From: Anaerolineae bacterium
GTDB lineage: Bacteria > Chloroflexota > Anaerolineae > 4572-78 > J111
Assembly: GCA_020433785.1 (NCBI GenBank)
Contig: JAGRCC010000098.1
Coordinates: 1 to 7,693, forward strand
DNA: 7,693 nt
Direction of reading: 5' to 3'
Under the pieces are notes generated by a model. That model did not search any database. It was not told the origin of the DNA and worked only from the letters and a program-made list of their open reading frames with translations. Each line of letters begins with the position of its first letter. Position 1 is the first letter of the stretch. Below, in pieces: positions 1 through 6,398 of this stretch. A program made the translations under genes and the position numbers.

Positions 1-3000
1 CGCTTCGAGCAGTCCTAGCTCATCGAGCGCGGGCGGCCGCAGCTCATAGACCAGCCGCCGGATGTCGGCCACCATCTGCTGGGTTTGGGCTTTCAACTGG
101 GACACGTGCTGCCCGGCGGTGGCGGGATCGCTGGTCAACATATCAAGAACAATGTCCAATTTGAGGGTTTGGCTGGCCAGGGTGGGGCCGAGGCCGTCGT
201 GCAGATCGCGGCGGATGCGGCGGCGCTCCTCCTCGCGGGCCAGCACCAGCTTTTCGCGAGAGCGCTGTAGGGCCAGGGTCAAGCGGGTAGCCGAGGCGAC
301 GGGGCCGGTCTGGGCGGCGATATCGGCCAGCAGTTGTTGCTCTTTAATCGTAAATTTCTCGCCGGGGGCGCGGGGTGACACCAGCAAACGGCCGACGGTT
401 TCTTTTTGGTAGCGTAACGGCAGCTCGACCGTCTCCCCAACCGGCTCGCCCACGGCGGCCTGTCCCACCTGCGTTTCCTGCTCGATCAGCTCGATGGCGG
501 CATAGGGCAGTTTGAGCGTGGCGGCAATGGTTTCGACAATCGAAGTCAGCGTCTCGGTCGGCACGGCGGTGGTTTGCAACTGCTGGCTCAGGTGGGAGAG
601 AACGGCGTAGGGATCGTCTCGCTGGCCGAACATGAAGCGGTTGACTCCCCGCTGGAGCCGCTCGCGGACGGGCTGGAAGGCAATGGCAATCAGGGCCGTG
701 GCCAGCAGAGAGATGACGAAGTTTCCTGAGGTTTGAAAGAGCAGGCCCAAGCCACCCACGGTCAGAATGTAAATCAAGACCACCGTCAGCGTCAGCCCAC
801 CGTAGACCAGGGTCCGATTGATGATGACGTCAATGTTCCACAGCTTATAGCGAAAAATGGCGATGGCGATGGCAATTGGCAAGAAGTATTGCCCGAAAAA
901 TAAAAAAGTCCAACCACTTGCGTTGGCCAGGAGCCGCGGCCTGCCGCTGGGAATCGAGAGAGCACCCCCAAAGATAGGAACCCATAGAATGACGGTTAAA
1001 GCCAGGATCACTACGCCAAAGCTAATCCACTTTGTTTGCTGTCGTTCTACACTATTTGCCTGTTTGGCATAGCGGTAAACCTGGAAAACAATCGCTAAAA
1101 GGACAGCCCCAACACTTGTTGTGTTTACAAATGACGCTGCCCAATCTGGAAAGGGATAAACAACGTTTTGCAGCAATAAAGGGAACATGAGCACAAGAGT
1201 ACAGATCAGAGGAATGTAAGCCCAGCGAGGGGAAAAACGGCCGTTGGGCACCAGGTAGACAAAAGTCATCATGATGATTGGGCCGATAAATGCGGCAACT
1301 AATCCCGGAACGAAGAGAAGGGGATGGATCGAACCAAATTCGTCGCCACCTGAGTACAAGGAGAAGGGGATGACAATTAAGGCCAGGGAAACAGTTAACC
1401 CAAGCTTGCTCATCCCTTGCTGCCACAGGATGAGCAAGCCCAACGACAGGTAGATCAGTTGCCCCAGCACCACCCAAAAAAGCATGTAGAGGGCGTACTG
1501 TTGCAGGCTCAGCCCCCAGGATGAGAGCACAGCGACTTCTGCGGCTGAAACCGCCAACTGGTCGCAGCCGCCAAACATCCCCAACGGCCCCGTACACACG
1601 GTCAGGATGTGCGAGTAGTCCCTGACCAGATCGAAGCCTAACAGGGTGATGTGCAGCGAAGCGACCAAAATCCAGCTCAGCAGCGCCAGCCAACGTACAA
1701 ACGGTCTTGATCGGGCCGGGTCGGTCATCTTCAGAGTTGGTTCGTTCATAGGCTCTCCAACGGGGGGTAAATCCGGCACAGCTATAACGCGGTCGACGGT
1801 GGCCTGTAATGAGCGATGGAGCGGGCGCACCCCAACGGCCACAATGCCGGTTGCCAGCACCAGGCCCATAACTTGCCCCGACTGGTTGGCGGTCACGGTA
1901 CTGATGCCGCCTACGAGGAAGACATATACAACGGTGATAAGTAGGGTCAGGCCGCCATAGACCAGGGTGCGATTGATGATGATATCGATAGCATAGAGCC
2001 GGTATTTGAAGATGGCAATGCCTATAATAACAGGGAAGCCTAAAAAGACCACAAGGAGGATCAACACGTACCAAATCGAACTGAAAATCTCAGGGTAGAA
2101 GAAAGCGCCGGGTAGCTCAAAGAAAAGGAGTTGAGCCACGACGGCTGTTCCTAGAAAATAGGCCAGCCACTTCATCTGCTGCCGTTCATCGCCTAGCGAG
2201 CGCCTGAATCGAACAACCATGGCGGTGATACCCATCAGGCTTAGGGTAAGAAGGGTCAGGTTTGAACTGCTGCTGAAGAACGAATACCACCAGTCAGGCA
2301 AGTGCGCTATGCCGAAGGGATTTGCCACGTTAAATAAGGTTTCAAAGCCATTGTCCCGGCTTAAATCGGGCAGTAGGCCCATGGCTGCCCCATTGATCGC
2401 TACGCCAATGAGACCGGCCACGGTTATCCATTGCCACCGTGGCGACAAAAACTTGCCGGTGGGGTACATCATCGGCAATAAAATAAACATAGGAACGAGG
2501 GGAAAGAATACGCCAAAGCTGTAGCTAAACCAGGCCAGGTAAGCCGAACCAGGGGCCGCGATATGTCCTGCCAGGCCACAGCTGGCATAGAGGTCGGTAG
2601 CTCCTACACCCAGCAGACCGATGCCTATCCATAAGCAGAGCCAACCGATGCGGTTGTAAGGTTGATAGGCGAAAATGAGAACGCCCAGTATCGAAAAAGC
2701 CAGACTGCTGGCGGAGGCGATAGAAATGCCTGTGACTTCTAAGTAAGCAAACGCGGCACAGCCCGCCAGAATCAGTGAGACCATCACAAGTAGCGGTATC
2801 AGGGCGACCAGCAACAAGGCGATGGTGAGCCAACGTAAGTGGGGCTGGGACGGAGATCTGCGCCCTAAACTTGTCGAAGGCGGGCGGTTGGGAGGAGGAA
2901 GCGACTTGGTTGCCTTAAGAAGTTGTTCATCGATGGGGACCATAGGCGACACAGTCACAAAACGATTGACATTCATTTGCAAGGCGTGGTGTAAGGGGCG

Positions 3001-4059
3001 AATCCCGACAACCACAATCGCCGTGCCCACCACCAAGCCAATGACCTGGCCCGATTGATTAGCCGCCAGAGTCCCGATGCCGCCGACGAAGAGCACATAG
3101 GCAGCAGTGATGAGCAGGGTCAGGCCACCGTAAACCAGGGTGCGGTTGATGATGATGTCGATGGCGTACAGCCGATATTTGAAGATGGCGATGCCGATGA
3201 CGATGGGAAAGCCCAAAAAGACCAGCCACAGCACCACGTCAAACCAGGCGCTTTCAAGTAGCCGGGGATACCAGAAGGCCGCAGGTAAATTGAAAAAAAG
3301 CATCTGAATCCCAATCGCTATGGTCAAAAAGTAGGCCAGCCACTTCATCTGCTGCCGTTCATCGCCAACCGAGCGCCTAAACCGAACGACCATCGCGGCG
3401 ACGCCGACCAGGTTGAGGAAAACAAAGCTCAGATTTGTCAGGCTGTAAAAGACGGAAAACCACCAGCCTGGTAAAGGCAATACCCCCCAGGGGTTCGCCA
3501 CCGGGAAGCGATCCATGCCGTTGCTCCGACTCAAATCCGGAACCAGCCCCATCCCTGTGTAAATGAGAATAAGAACGATAAGACTGGCCACGGTAAACCA
3601 GCGCCAGCGGGGCGATAGAAACCGTCCGGTAGGGTAGACCATCGGCAGCAGAAAAATTAAAGGGAGAATGGCAAAGTTACCATAGCTGTACAATAACCAG
3701 GCCGCGTAAGCCTTTCCCGGTGCCGCAATTGTCCCGGCCAGACCACACTGCGCATAAAGATCGATGGCGTTATTTGTAGACAGGCAAAAACCGAGCACCA
3801 GACAGAGCCAGCCGATTCGATTGTGGGGCCGGTATCCAAAAATCAAACCGCCCAGAACGGCAAATGCCGGGCCGACGGTTAGACCGAGGGGCAGACGAGC
3901 CGACGCATCGTTAACCAAATAGGGGTCACAGCCGAGCAGCACTAACCAGCCCAGCGCCAATGGACCGGGCACCAGGGCCAGCAAAAACAAACCCACAGCC
4001 AACCAGCGTGAGCGATCTAAAGATGGAGCTAGGGTTTGAAAATTGTTTGATGCGGCCAT
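1..4059 (-). CDS. Giant sensor histidine kinase with three tandem membrane sensor modules, C-terminus cut off by the window edge
   Basis: One frame stays open from the ATG at 4059 to base 1 (1353 codons), with no stop in the window. Likely order: membrane module A (about residues 18-368), linker, module B (409-760), linker, module C (789-1143), GAF domain (about 1147-1265), then HisKA_3. The phospho-acceptor is His1287 in 'RRDLHDGLGPTL', after the basic stretch 'REEERRRIRRD'. The typical X-region 'YELRPPALDELGL' lies at about 1338-1350. The HATPase_c domain is expected beyond the edge. Kinases of this NarX/LiaS-like class autophosphorylate and pass phosphate to a LuxR-type response regulator; none is visible here. 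The first ten residues are hydrophilic and there is no signal peptide. The frame could start no earlier than 4092 because of an in-frame TAA at 4093-4095. No strong Shine-Dalgarno precedes 4059. Family members I know carry one such membrane region and total roughly 600-750 residues, so this protein is about twice as long. Kinase identity is very secure; the sensed signal is unknown. Confidence 0.93.
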   Translation of the reverse strand, partial: MAASNNFQTLAPSLDRSRWLAVGLFLLALVPGPLALGWLVLLGCDPYLVNDASARLPLGLTVGPAFAVLGGLIFGYRPHNRIGWLCLVLGFCLSTNNAIDLYAQCGLAGTIAAPGKAYAAWLLYSYGNFAILPLIFLLPMVYPTGRFLSPRWRWFTVASLIVLILIYTGMGLVPDLSRSNGMDRFPVANPWGVLPLPGWWFSVFYSLTNLSFVFLNLVGVAAMVVRFRRSVGDERQQMKWLAYFLTIAIGIQMLFFNLPAAFWYPRLLESAWFDVVLWLVFLGFPIVIGIAIFKYRLYAIDIIINRTLVYGGLTLLITAAYVLFVGGIGTLAANQSGQVIGLVVGTAIVVVGIRPLHHALQMNVNRFVTVSPMVPIDEQLLKATKSLPPPNRPPSTSLGRRSPSQPHLRWLTIALLLVALIPLLVMVSLILAGCAAFAYLEVTGISIASASSLAFSILGVLIFAYQPYNRIGWLCLWIGIGLLGVGATDLYASCGLAGHIAAPGSAYLAWFSYSFGVFFPLVPMFILLPMMYPTGKFLSPRWQWITVAGLIGVAINGAAMGLLPDLSRDNGFETLFNVANPFGIAHLPDWWYSFFSSSSNLTLLTLSLMGITAMVVRFRRSLGDERQQMKWLAYFLGTAVVAQLLFFELPGAFFYPEIFSSIWYVLILLVVFLGFPVIIGIAIFKYRLYAIDIIINRTLVYGGLTLLITVVYVFLVGGISTVTANQSGQVMGLVLATGIVAVGVRPLHRSLQATVDRVIAVPDLPPVGEPMNEPTLKMTDPARSRPFVRWLALLSWILVASLHITLLGFDLVRDYSHILTVCTGPLGMFGGCDQLAVSAAEVAVLSSWGLSLQQYALYMLFWVVLGQLIYLSLGLLILWQQGMSKLGLTVSLALIVIPFSLYSGGDEFGSIHPLLFVPGLVAAFIGPIIMMTFVYLVPNGRFSPRWAYIPLICTLVLMFPLLLQNVVYPFPDWAASFVNTTSVGAVLLAIVFQVYRYAKQANSVERQQTKWISFGVVILALTVILWVPIFGGALSIPSGRPRLLANASGWTFLFFGQYFLPIAIAIAIFRYKLWNIDVIINRTLVYGGLTLTVVLIYILTVGGLGLLFQTSGNFVISLLATALIAIAFQPVRERLQRGVNRFMFGQRDDPYAVLSHLSQQLQTTAVPTETLTSIVETIAATLKLPYAAIELIEQETQVGQAAVGEPVGETVELPLRYQKETVGRLLVSPRAPGEKFTIKEQQLLADIAAQTGPVASATRLTLALQRSREKLVLAREEERRRIRRDLHDGLGPTLASQTLKLDIVLDMLTSDPATAGQHVSQLKAQTQQMVADIRRLVYELRPPALDELGLLEA
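631..1695 (-). repeat. Membrane sensor module C of the kinase, the canonical copy (residues 789-1143)
   Basis: This third module sits directly before GAF and HisKA_3 and looks like the membrane region of ordinary Chloroflexota kinases. It has a cysteine-bearing outer loop (C822, C832), 'GLSLQQYALYMLF', PNGRFSPRW (938-946), ERQQTKW (1005-1011), NIDVIINRTLVYGG (1075-1088) and the exit helix 'RERLQRGVNRFMFGQRDDPY' into GAF. Its first outer loop (about 807-851) is longer than in A and B. The cysteines are only ten residues apart, against about 60 in A and B, so it probably senses something different. Confidence 0.83.
1780..2835 (-). repeat. Membrane sensor module B of the kinase (residues 409-760)
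   Basis: This is the second copy of the ten-helix module and keeps the same landmarks as A: YQPYNRIGW (465-473), PTGKFLSPRW, ERQQMKW (625-631), INRTLVYGG (695-703), 'ANQSGQVMGL' and RPLHRSLQATVDR. The INRT motif lies exactly 391 codons (1173 bp) after that of A. The DNA at 1948-2062 is a close direct repeat of 3121-3235. C434 and C494 match C44 and C105 of A. The A-B similarity at DNA level points to duplication of A/B after their ancestor had separated from C. Confidence 0.85.
2862..2881. repeat. Degenerate copy of a dispersed short repeat inside the A-B linker
   Basis: The 20 bases 'gccctaaacttgtcgaaggc' differ at few positions from 'ccctgagcttgtcgaaggg', a short repeat I recall as abundant in Chloroflexota and some other genomes and often translated within hydrophilic linkers. 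Here it encodes the segment around 'PSTSLGR' in a Pro/Ser-rich linker between modules A and B, and it keeps the frame. The match to that family is from memory and is not tested. Confidence 0.4.
2956..4008 (-). repeat. Membrane sensor module A of the kinase (residues 18-368)
   Basis: About ten hydrophobic segments can be drawn (near residues 19-42, 58-75, 84-95, 117-140, 154-171, 201-222, 236-255, 272-292, 308-328, 338-353). Basic stretches fall on alternate sides: 'GYRPHNRIG', 'GRFLSPRWRW', 'RFRRSVGDERQQMKW' and 'KYRLYAIDIIINRT'. This fits N-in and C-in, so each module can insert independently. Hallmarks are PTGRFLSPRW (143-152), ERQQMKW (234-240), INRTLVYGG (304-312) and the closing RPLHHALQMNVNRF. 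C44 and C105 both fall on the predicted outer face. The module resembles B much more than C. Confidence 0.85.
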
Positions 4060-4103
4060 TGTTTTTCTAAAATTTAGGACTCGCCAATAGCATTACTTTA
4101 GTA

Positions 4104-4163
4104 GGAGATTGGAGACTGGTAATTAGAGATTAAACCATCTCCAATCTCTCGTCTCTAATCTCC
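4104..4163. repeat. Imperfect inverted repeat with 27-bp arms in the divergent intergenic region
   Basis: The left arm 4104-4130 (starting 'ggagattggagac') and right arm 4137-4163 can pair over 27 positions with about 20 matches. The outer 13 and inner 9 positions fit well, the middle 5 do not, and the loop is 6 nt. The arms are built from variants of 'gagattggaga' and 'gagattagaga', a composition I associate with dispersed intergenic repeats. It lies upstream of both divergent genes, so a terminator role for them is unlikely. The rest of 4060-4266 shows only the promoter given separately. Confidence 0.7.
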
Positions 4164-4193
4164 CAAACTGAAAGGTTAATCGTGGGCAGTTTC

Positions 4194-4224
4194 TTAGTAA
4201 GCTGACTCTAGGTTATGGTATAAT
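4194..4224 (+). promoter_or_regulatory. Extended -10 promoter of the toxin-antitoxin-like pair
   Basis: A perfect TATAAT at 4219-4224 is preceded by TGG (4216-4218), which makes an extended -10 element. A weak -35-like 'ttagta' at 4194-4199 leaves a 19-bp spacer. Transcription would begin near 4231, giving a leader of about 36 nt. A GGAG ribosome-binding site (4253-4256) lies 10 nt before the ATG at 4267. Confidence 0.65.
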
Positions 4225-4266
4225 AAATCCAACATAAAAGTTACTCAACTCTGGAGACCCTTATCC

Positions 4267-4575
4267 ATGGAAAACCAAGCGCAAGTGCAGGCTATTGAGG
4301 TTATTGCCATCAACCCCAACGTGCGGAATGGACGGCCTTACATTATCGGAACCTCAGTCACGGTGACCGATGTGGCGATGGCTAAGAATTATCATAACCA
4401 AGACGCCGATGGTATTGCCGATTGGTATGGCTTAACGCTGTCTCAGGTCTATGGCGCGTTGGCTTATTACTATGACCACAAAGCCGAATTAGATCAGACA
4501 ATTCGCGCCCAAATCAAACAGGCCGAAAACTTCAAAGAGAAACGCATTGGTAATGGAAATTCGCTTTTACCTTGA
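4267..4575 (+). CDS. DUF433-family antitoxin-like protein
   Basis: 102 residues. The family core is plain: 'INPNVRNGRPYIIGTSVTV' (about 16-34) matches the DUF433 signature (dP-v-GrP-I-GTRi-V). The helix-rich part 'GIADWYGLTLSQVYGALAYY' with 'DHKAELDQ' matches its helix-turn-helix-like second half. DUF433 proteins (COG2442) are predicted antitoxins, usually encoded just before a PIN-like DUF5615 protein, as here. The family role is to bind and restrain the nuclease and probably repress the shared promoter. There are about 15 extra N-terminal residues and a basic C-terminal tail beyond the compact family length. The last 23 bases overlap the downstream gene. The start at 4267 is backed by GGAG at 4253-4256 and an extended -10 promoter. 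Family assignment is confident; antitoxin activity is inferred from family and context. Confidence 0.88.
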   Translation: MENQAQVQAIEVIAINPNVRNGRPYIIGTSVTVTDVAMAKNYHNQDADGIADWYGLTLSQVYGALAYYYDHKAELDQTIRAQIKQAENFKEKRIGNGNSLLP

Positions 4576-4882
4576 TGAAAATGTGCCTATTGCTATAGCA
4601 ACGCAATTAAAAAGACGTGGTATTGAAGTTGTTACTGTTCGTGATTTAGAATTGCTTGGCGATAGCGATATCAATCATCTGCATCGAGCTACACAAATGG
4701 CCCATGTTCTATGCACGCACGATATTGACTACATTGAACTTGCGGTTAGCGGTTTAGAACATTCTGGTATTGTTTTTGGTCAGCAACATCGGCATGGTAT
4801 TGGCGATTGGGTCAGATTTCTTGAATTAGTCCATGCGGCGTATGAGCCTGAAGAGATGCGTAACCGTATTGAGTATGTCTAA
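4553..4882 (+). CDS. DUF5615 PIN-like nuclease, probable toxin partner
   Basis: 109 residues from the ATG at 4553. It opens with the diagnostic 'FYLDENVP' (5-12; acidic D8 and E9) and continues with 'VVTVRDLELLGDSD' (26-39; D31, D37, D39) and 'VLCTHDIDYIEL' (52-63; D57, D59). It ends in 'SGIVFGQQ' and the 'EEMRNRIEYV' tail. These match DUF5615 (COG4634), a PIN-like fold predicted to be an RNA-cleaving toxin. The acidic residues usually proposed as metal ligands are all present, so the copy looks intact. A TTG at 4547 would add two residues; ATG 4553 is preferred because it puts the family motif right at the N-terminus, as usual. The gene overlaps the antitoxin gene by 23 bp, implying coupled translation. 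It appears more A+T-rich than the kinase gene, consistent with acquisition as a module. Confidence 0.88.
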   Translation: MEIRFYLDENVPIAIATQLKRRGIEVVTVRDLELLGDSDINHLHRATQMAHVLCTHDIDYIELAVSGLEHSGIVFGQQHRHGIGDWVRFLELVHAAYEPEEMRNRIEYV

Positions 4883-4898
4883 TCACGCTCTAAAATCA

Positions 4899-5005
4899 GC
4901 ATAGTTTGATTCAAACGATGCGTCAAGTTTCAAACCGTTGCCATATCAAACTCATACACCCGGCTATCCCCCGCCAGATAGCGCAGGCCAATGGGCGCCA
5001 GGGCT
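4899..5005. repeat. 3'-end duplicate block, copy 1
   Basis: This stretch repeats 5729-5835 at about 88 percent identity by eye, including an unbroken 33-base match around the stop codon. It covers the last 25 or so codons of the membrane protein gene, the stop and about 30 bp beyond. Conservation of untranslated bases past the stop indicates a real DNA duplication or conversion tract, not protein-level selection alone. Confidence 0.8.
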
Positions 5006-5577
5006 GCCAGCCACAAAATGCCGGATAGAGGATACAATACATTCAGACCAAATTCGGTTTCAGTCACCTGAGCACCGGCAAAACATAGCCCGGCCAGTAT
5101 CAGCGCAATGGCTCCCCAAGTCGGAATGGTTTTGGTTCGCAAAAAGCCGCTGCCCAGAAAAATTGAGGTAAGCGGGAAGAAAAGGCAGACGAGACCGATG
5201 GCGAGGAAGGCTGGAGTCTCTGTCGCCATAATCGTTTGGTACAGTTCCCCTTCAACCCCGGCGGCGACAAGGACACCGCGCTGAATCCGGTTGCCCATCG
5301 CCATGACTCCGCAAGCGGCTCCCAGCAATCCGGTCAGAGTGCAAAATATCCCAAAGTAGGGTGCTTTTTGGCCTAAAAGCCGGGCCAGTTCCAGATAAAT
5401 TACGATAAACAGAATAGCGCCGTAGTACCCGATGATCCCTTCGGTGACGCTGCCGACGCCATCGGGTGTAACATTGATGGCCAGCACAAAGGTGAGGGCG
5501 GCGGCAATGAATAGTATCGGCCCCAGAATAAAGGCCAGGCCCAACGCTTTTTGTCGCAATATTTGATACGTATTCAT
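4930..5577 (-). CDS. Six-helix membrane protein, paralog 1 (unknown function)
   Basis: 215 residues with six hydrophobic helices (about 11-34, 49-69, 76-98, 121-146, 153-170, 180-200) and a short polar C-terminus ending 'YEFDMATV'. I do not recognise a named family with confidence; the start and layout recall DUF4386-like proteins, but this is weak. It is a clear paralog of the next upstream gene: the first 20 residues and last 25 are nearly identical, as are 'LARLLGQKAP' and the matching stretch there. ATG 5577 is chosen over ATG 5589. The sequence GGAGAG just upstream of 5577 is then the ribosome-binding site, and the same GGAGAACACA-ATG layout precedes the paralog, whose protein starts at the same MNTYQ. 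It has its own candidate promoter (5624-5653). No catalytic motif is visible. Confidence 0.85.
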   Translation of the reverse strand: MNTYQILRQKALGLAFILGPILFIAAALTFVLAINVTPDGVGSVTEGIIGYYGAILFIVIYLELARLLGQKAPYFGIFCTLTGLLGAACGVMAMGNRIQRGVLVAAGVEGELYQTIMATETPAFLAIGLVCLFFPLTSIFLGSGFLRTKTIPTWGAIALILAGLCFAGAQVTETEFGLNVLYPLSGILWLAALAPIGLRYLAGDSRVYEFDMATV

Positions 5578-5587
5578 TGTGCTCTCC
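5513..5587. repeat. 5'-end duplicate block, copy 1
   Basis: 75 bp covering the ribosome-binding site and first 22 or so codons. It matches 6334-6408 with about 11 differences, while the coding middle of the two genes has diverged far more. Confidence 0.8.
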
Positions 5588-5623
5588 ATTTGTATAGGTT
5601 TTTGAGAATTGTTAATTCTTTGT

Positions 5624-5653
5624 AGGATACTATGCGATGTTTGCCGTTGTCGT
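5624..5653 (-). promoter_or_regulatory. Candidate promoter of membrane protein paralog 1
   Basis: On the minus strand, ACGACA (5653-5648) and TATCCT (5629-5624) are separated by 18 bp, matching four bases each of the sigma-70 consensus. The predicted leader is about 40 nt. The same -35 sequence with the same spacing and leader length precedes the lipoprotein gene, which supports the call. Confidence 0.5.
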
Positions 5654-5683
5654 GGGGTAGTCTCCTGGAGAGGTCGGGAAGTT
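5644..5683 (-). promoter_or_regulatory. Conserved upstream block shared with the lipoprotein gene, copy 1
   Basis: About 31 of 40 positions match the block at 7260-7300, allowing one gap, with 14 identical bases at the promoter-proximal end ('ccgttgtcgtgggg' on the plus strand). It overlaps the -35 and reaches about 30 bp further upstream, a typical place for an activator. Which regulator binds cannot be told from the sequence. Confidence 0.55.
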
Positions 5684-5689
5684 TTTATA

Positions 5690-5721
5690 CCCGTAGGACA
5701 AACTTAAGTTTGCCCTACGGG
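5690..5721. repeat. 32-bp near-perfect palindrome between the two membrane protein genes
   Basis: The arms 5690-5705 and 5706-5721 (starting CCCGTAGG and ending CCTACGGG) are complementary at 15 of 16 positions. The one mismatch becomes a G-U pair in minus-strand RNA. No T-tract follows on either strand, so it is not a textbook terminator. It resembles dispersed REP-like palindromes and could stabilise the 3' end of the upstream transcript. Confidence 0.8.
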
Positions 5722-5728
5722 CAGGGTC

Positions 5729-5835
5729 GCATAGTATGCTTCAAACGACACGTCAAGTTTCAAACCGTTGCCATATCAAACTCGTAGGCCTGACTATCAC
5801 CCGCCAGATAACGCAGGCCAATGGGAGCCAGAGCA
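5729..5835. repeat. 3'-end duplicate block, copy 2
   Basis: This is the partner of 4899-5005 and covers the end and stop codon of membrane protein paralog 2 plus about 30 bp beyond it. Similarity stops abruptly at 5729, next to the palindrome at 5690-5721. Confidence 0.8.
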
Positions 5836-6398
5836 ATCAGGAAGGCAAGGTGTGATAGGAGCGTTAAGCTTTTTTCGATAAACTCTGCGCCACCATTCAC
5901 GCCAACAAAGAAAAGCAGCGAACCAACAATGAGCAATCCTGCTGCCCAACGGGGAATCCCACCCTGCCAGAGGAGGCCAACACCTAATAAAAGCAACCCA
6001 ATGATTGACAGCAACGACGGTAGCATCAGCACGAGTAAACCGGGCATAGCTTCCATAATGGTCCAAATTGACTCATCCAGACCGGCATTGATCATACCCG
6101 CCTGCATCGTCCTGGCGGCAGCCGGTATAACGGATATGCCCCAGCCCAGCCCAAGGATCGCACAGATCAACCCGAACAGCGGCGCACGCTGCCCCAGAAT
6201 GCGGGATAGCTCCCACACAACGGGGATCATGATTAAGAGGCCATAGGCCATAAAAATACCATCGACCCAACTGTACGGATTATTCGGGGAGCGGCCAATC
6301 CCCATCATATAGGAGACTGAGCCAACTATGGTCAGCAGCGGCCCCAGAATAAAGGCCAGACCTACCATTTTTTGTTGCAACGTTTGATACGTATTCAT
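5760..6398 (-). CDS. Six-helix membrane protein, paralog 2 (unknown function)
   Basis: 212 residues with six hydrophobic helices (about 11-34, 47-66, 73-94, 117-144, 150-168, 178-197). It shares the MNTYQ start, the 'VGLAFILGP' first helix, 'ELSRILGQRAPLFGL' and the C-terminus 'ALAPIGLRYLAGDS' plus 'YEFDMATV' with paralog 1; the loops and helices between differ widely. A strong AGGAGA ribosome-binding site lies just before ATG 6398. The gap to the upstream lipoprotein gene is 100 bp and lacks the promoter block seen before the other two genes. It may therefore be read through from the lipoprotein gene, although a hairpin lies between them. No enzymatic motif is visible, and I cannot assign a function beyond integral membrane protein. 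Confidence 0.85.
   Translation of the reverse strand: MNTYQTLQQKMVGLAFILGPLLTIVGSVSYMMGIGRSPNNPYSWVDGIFMAYGLLIMIPVVWELSRILGQRAPLFGLICAILGLGWGISVIPAAARTMQAGMINAGLDESIWTIMEAMPGLLVLMLPSLLSIIGLLLLGVGLLWQGGIPRWAAGLLIVGSLLFFVGVNGGAEFIEKSLTLLSHLAFLIALAPIGLRYLAGDSQAYEFDMATV

Noticed and set aside
1052..2074. Long minus-strand frame of 340 codons inside the kinase region
   Set aside because: It lies in a different frame from the kinase, has an Arg/Pro/His-rich composition with no membrane or domain pattern, and is a shadow of module B and C coding DNA.
631..4008. Three separate genes instead of one fusion
   Set aside because: The frame is continuous through both linkers with no stop codons, and modules A and B have no kinase domain of their own.
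4547..4552. TTG start at 4547 for the DUF5615 gene
   Set aside because: ATG 4553 gives the usual family N-terminus; TTG would add only two residues.
5575..5589. Alternative ATG start at 5589 for membrane protein paralog 1
   Set aside because: It would put the GGAG ribosome-binding site inside the coding region, and the paralog begins at the equivalent of 5577.
5690..5721. Rho-independent terminator at the palindrome
   Set aside because: No run of T follows the stem on either strand.
5821..6246. Plus-strand frame of 141 codons opposite membrane protein paralog 2
   Set aside because: The paralog on the other strand is supported by its duplicate and ribosome-binding site; this frame has no counterpart in the duplicate.
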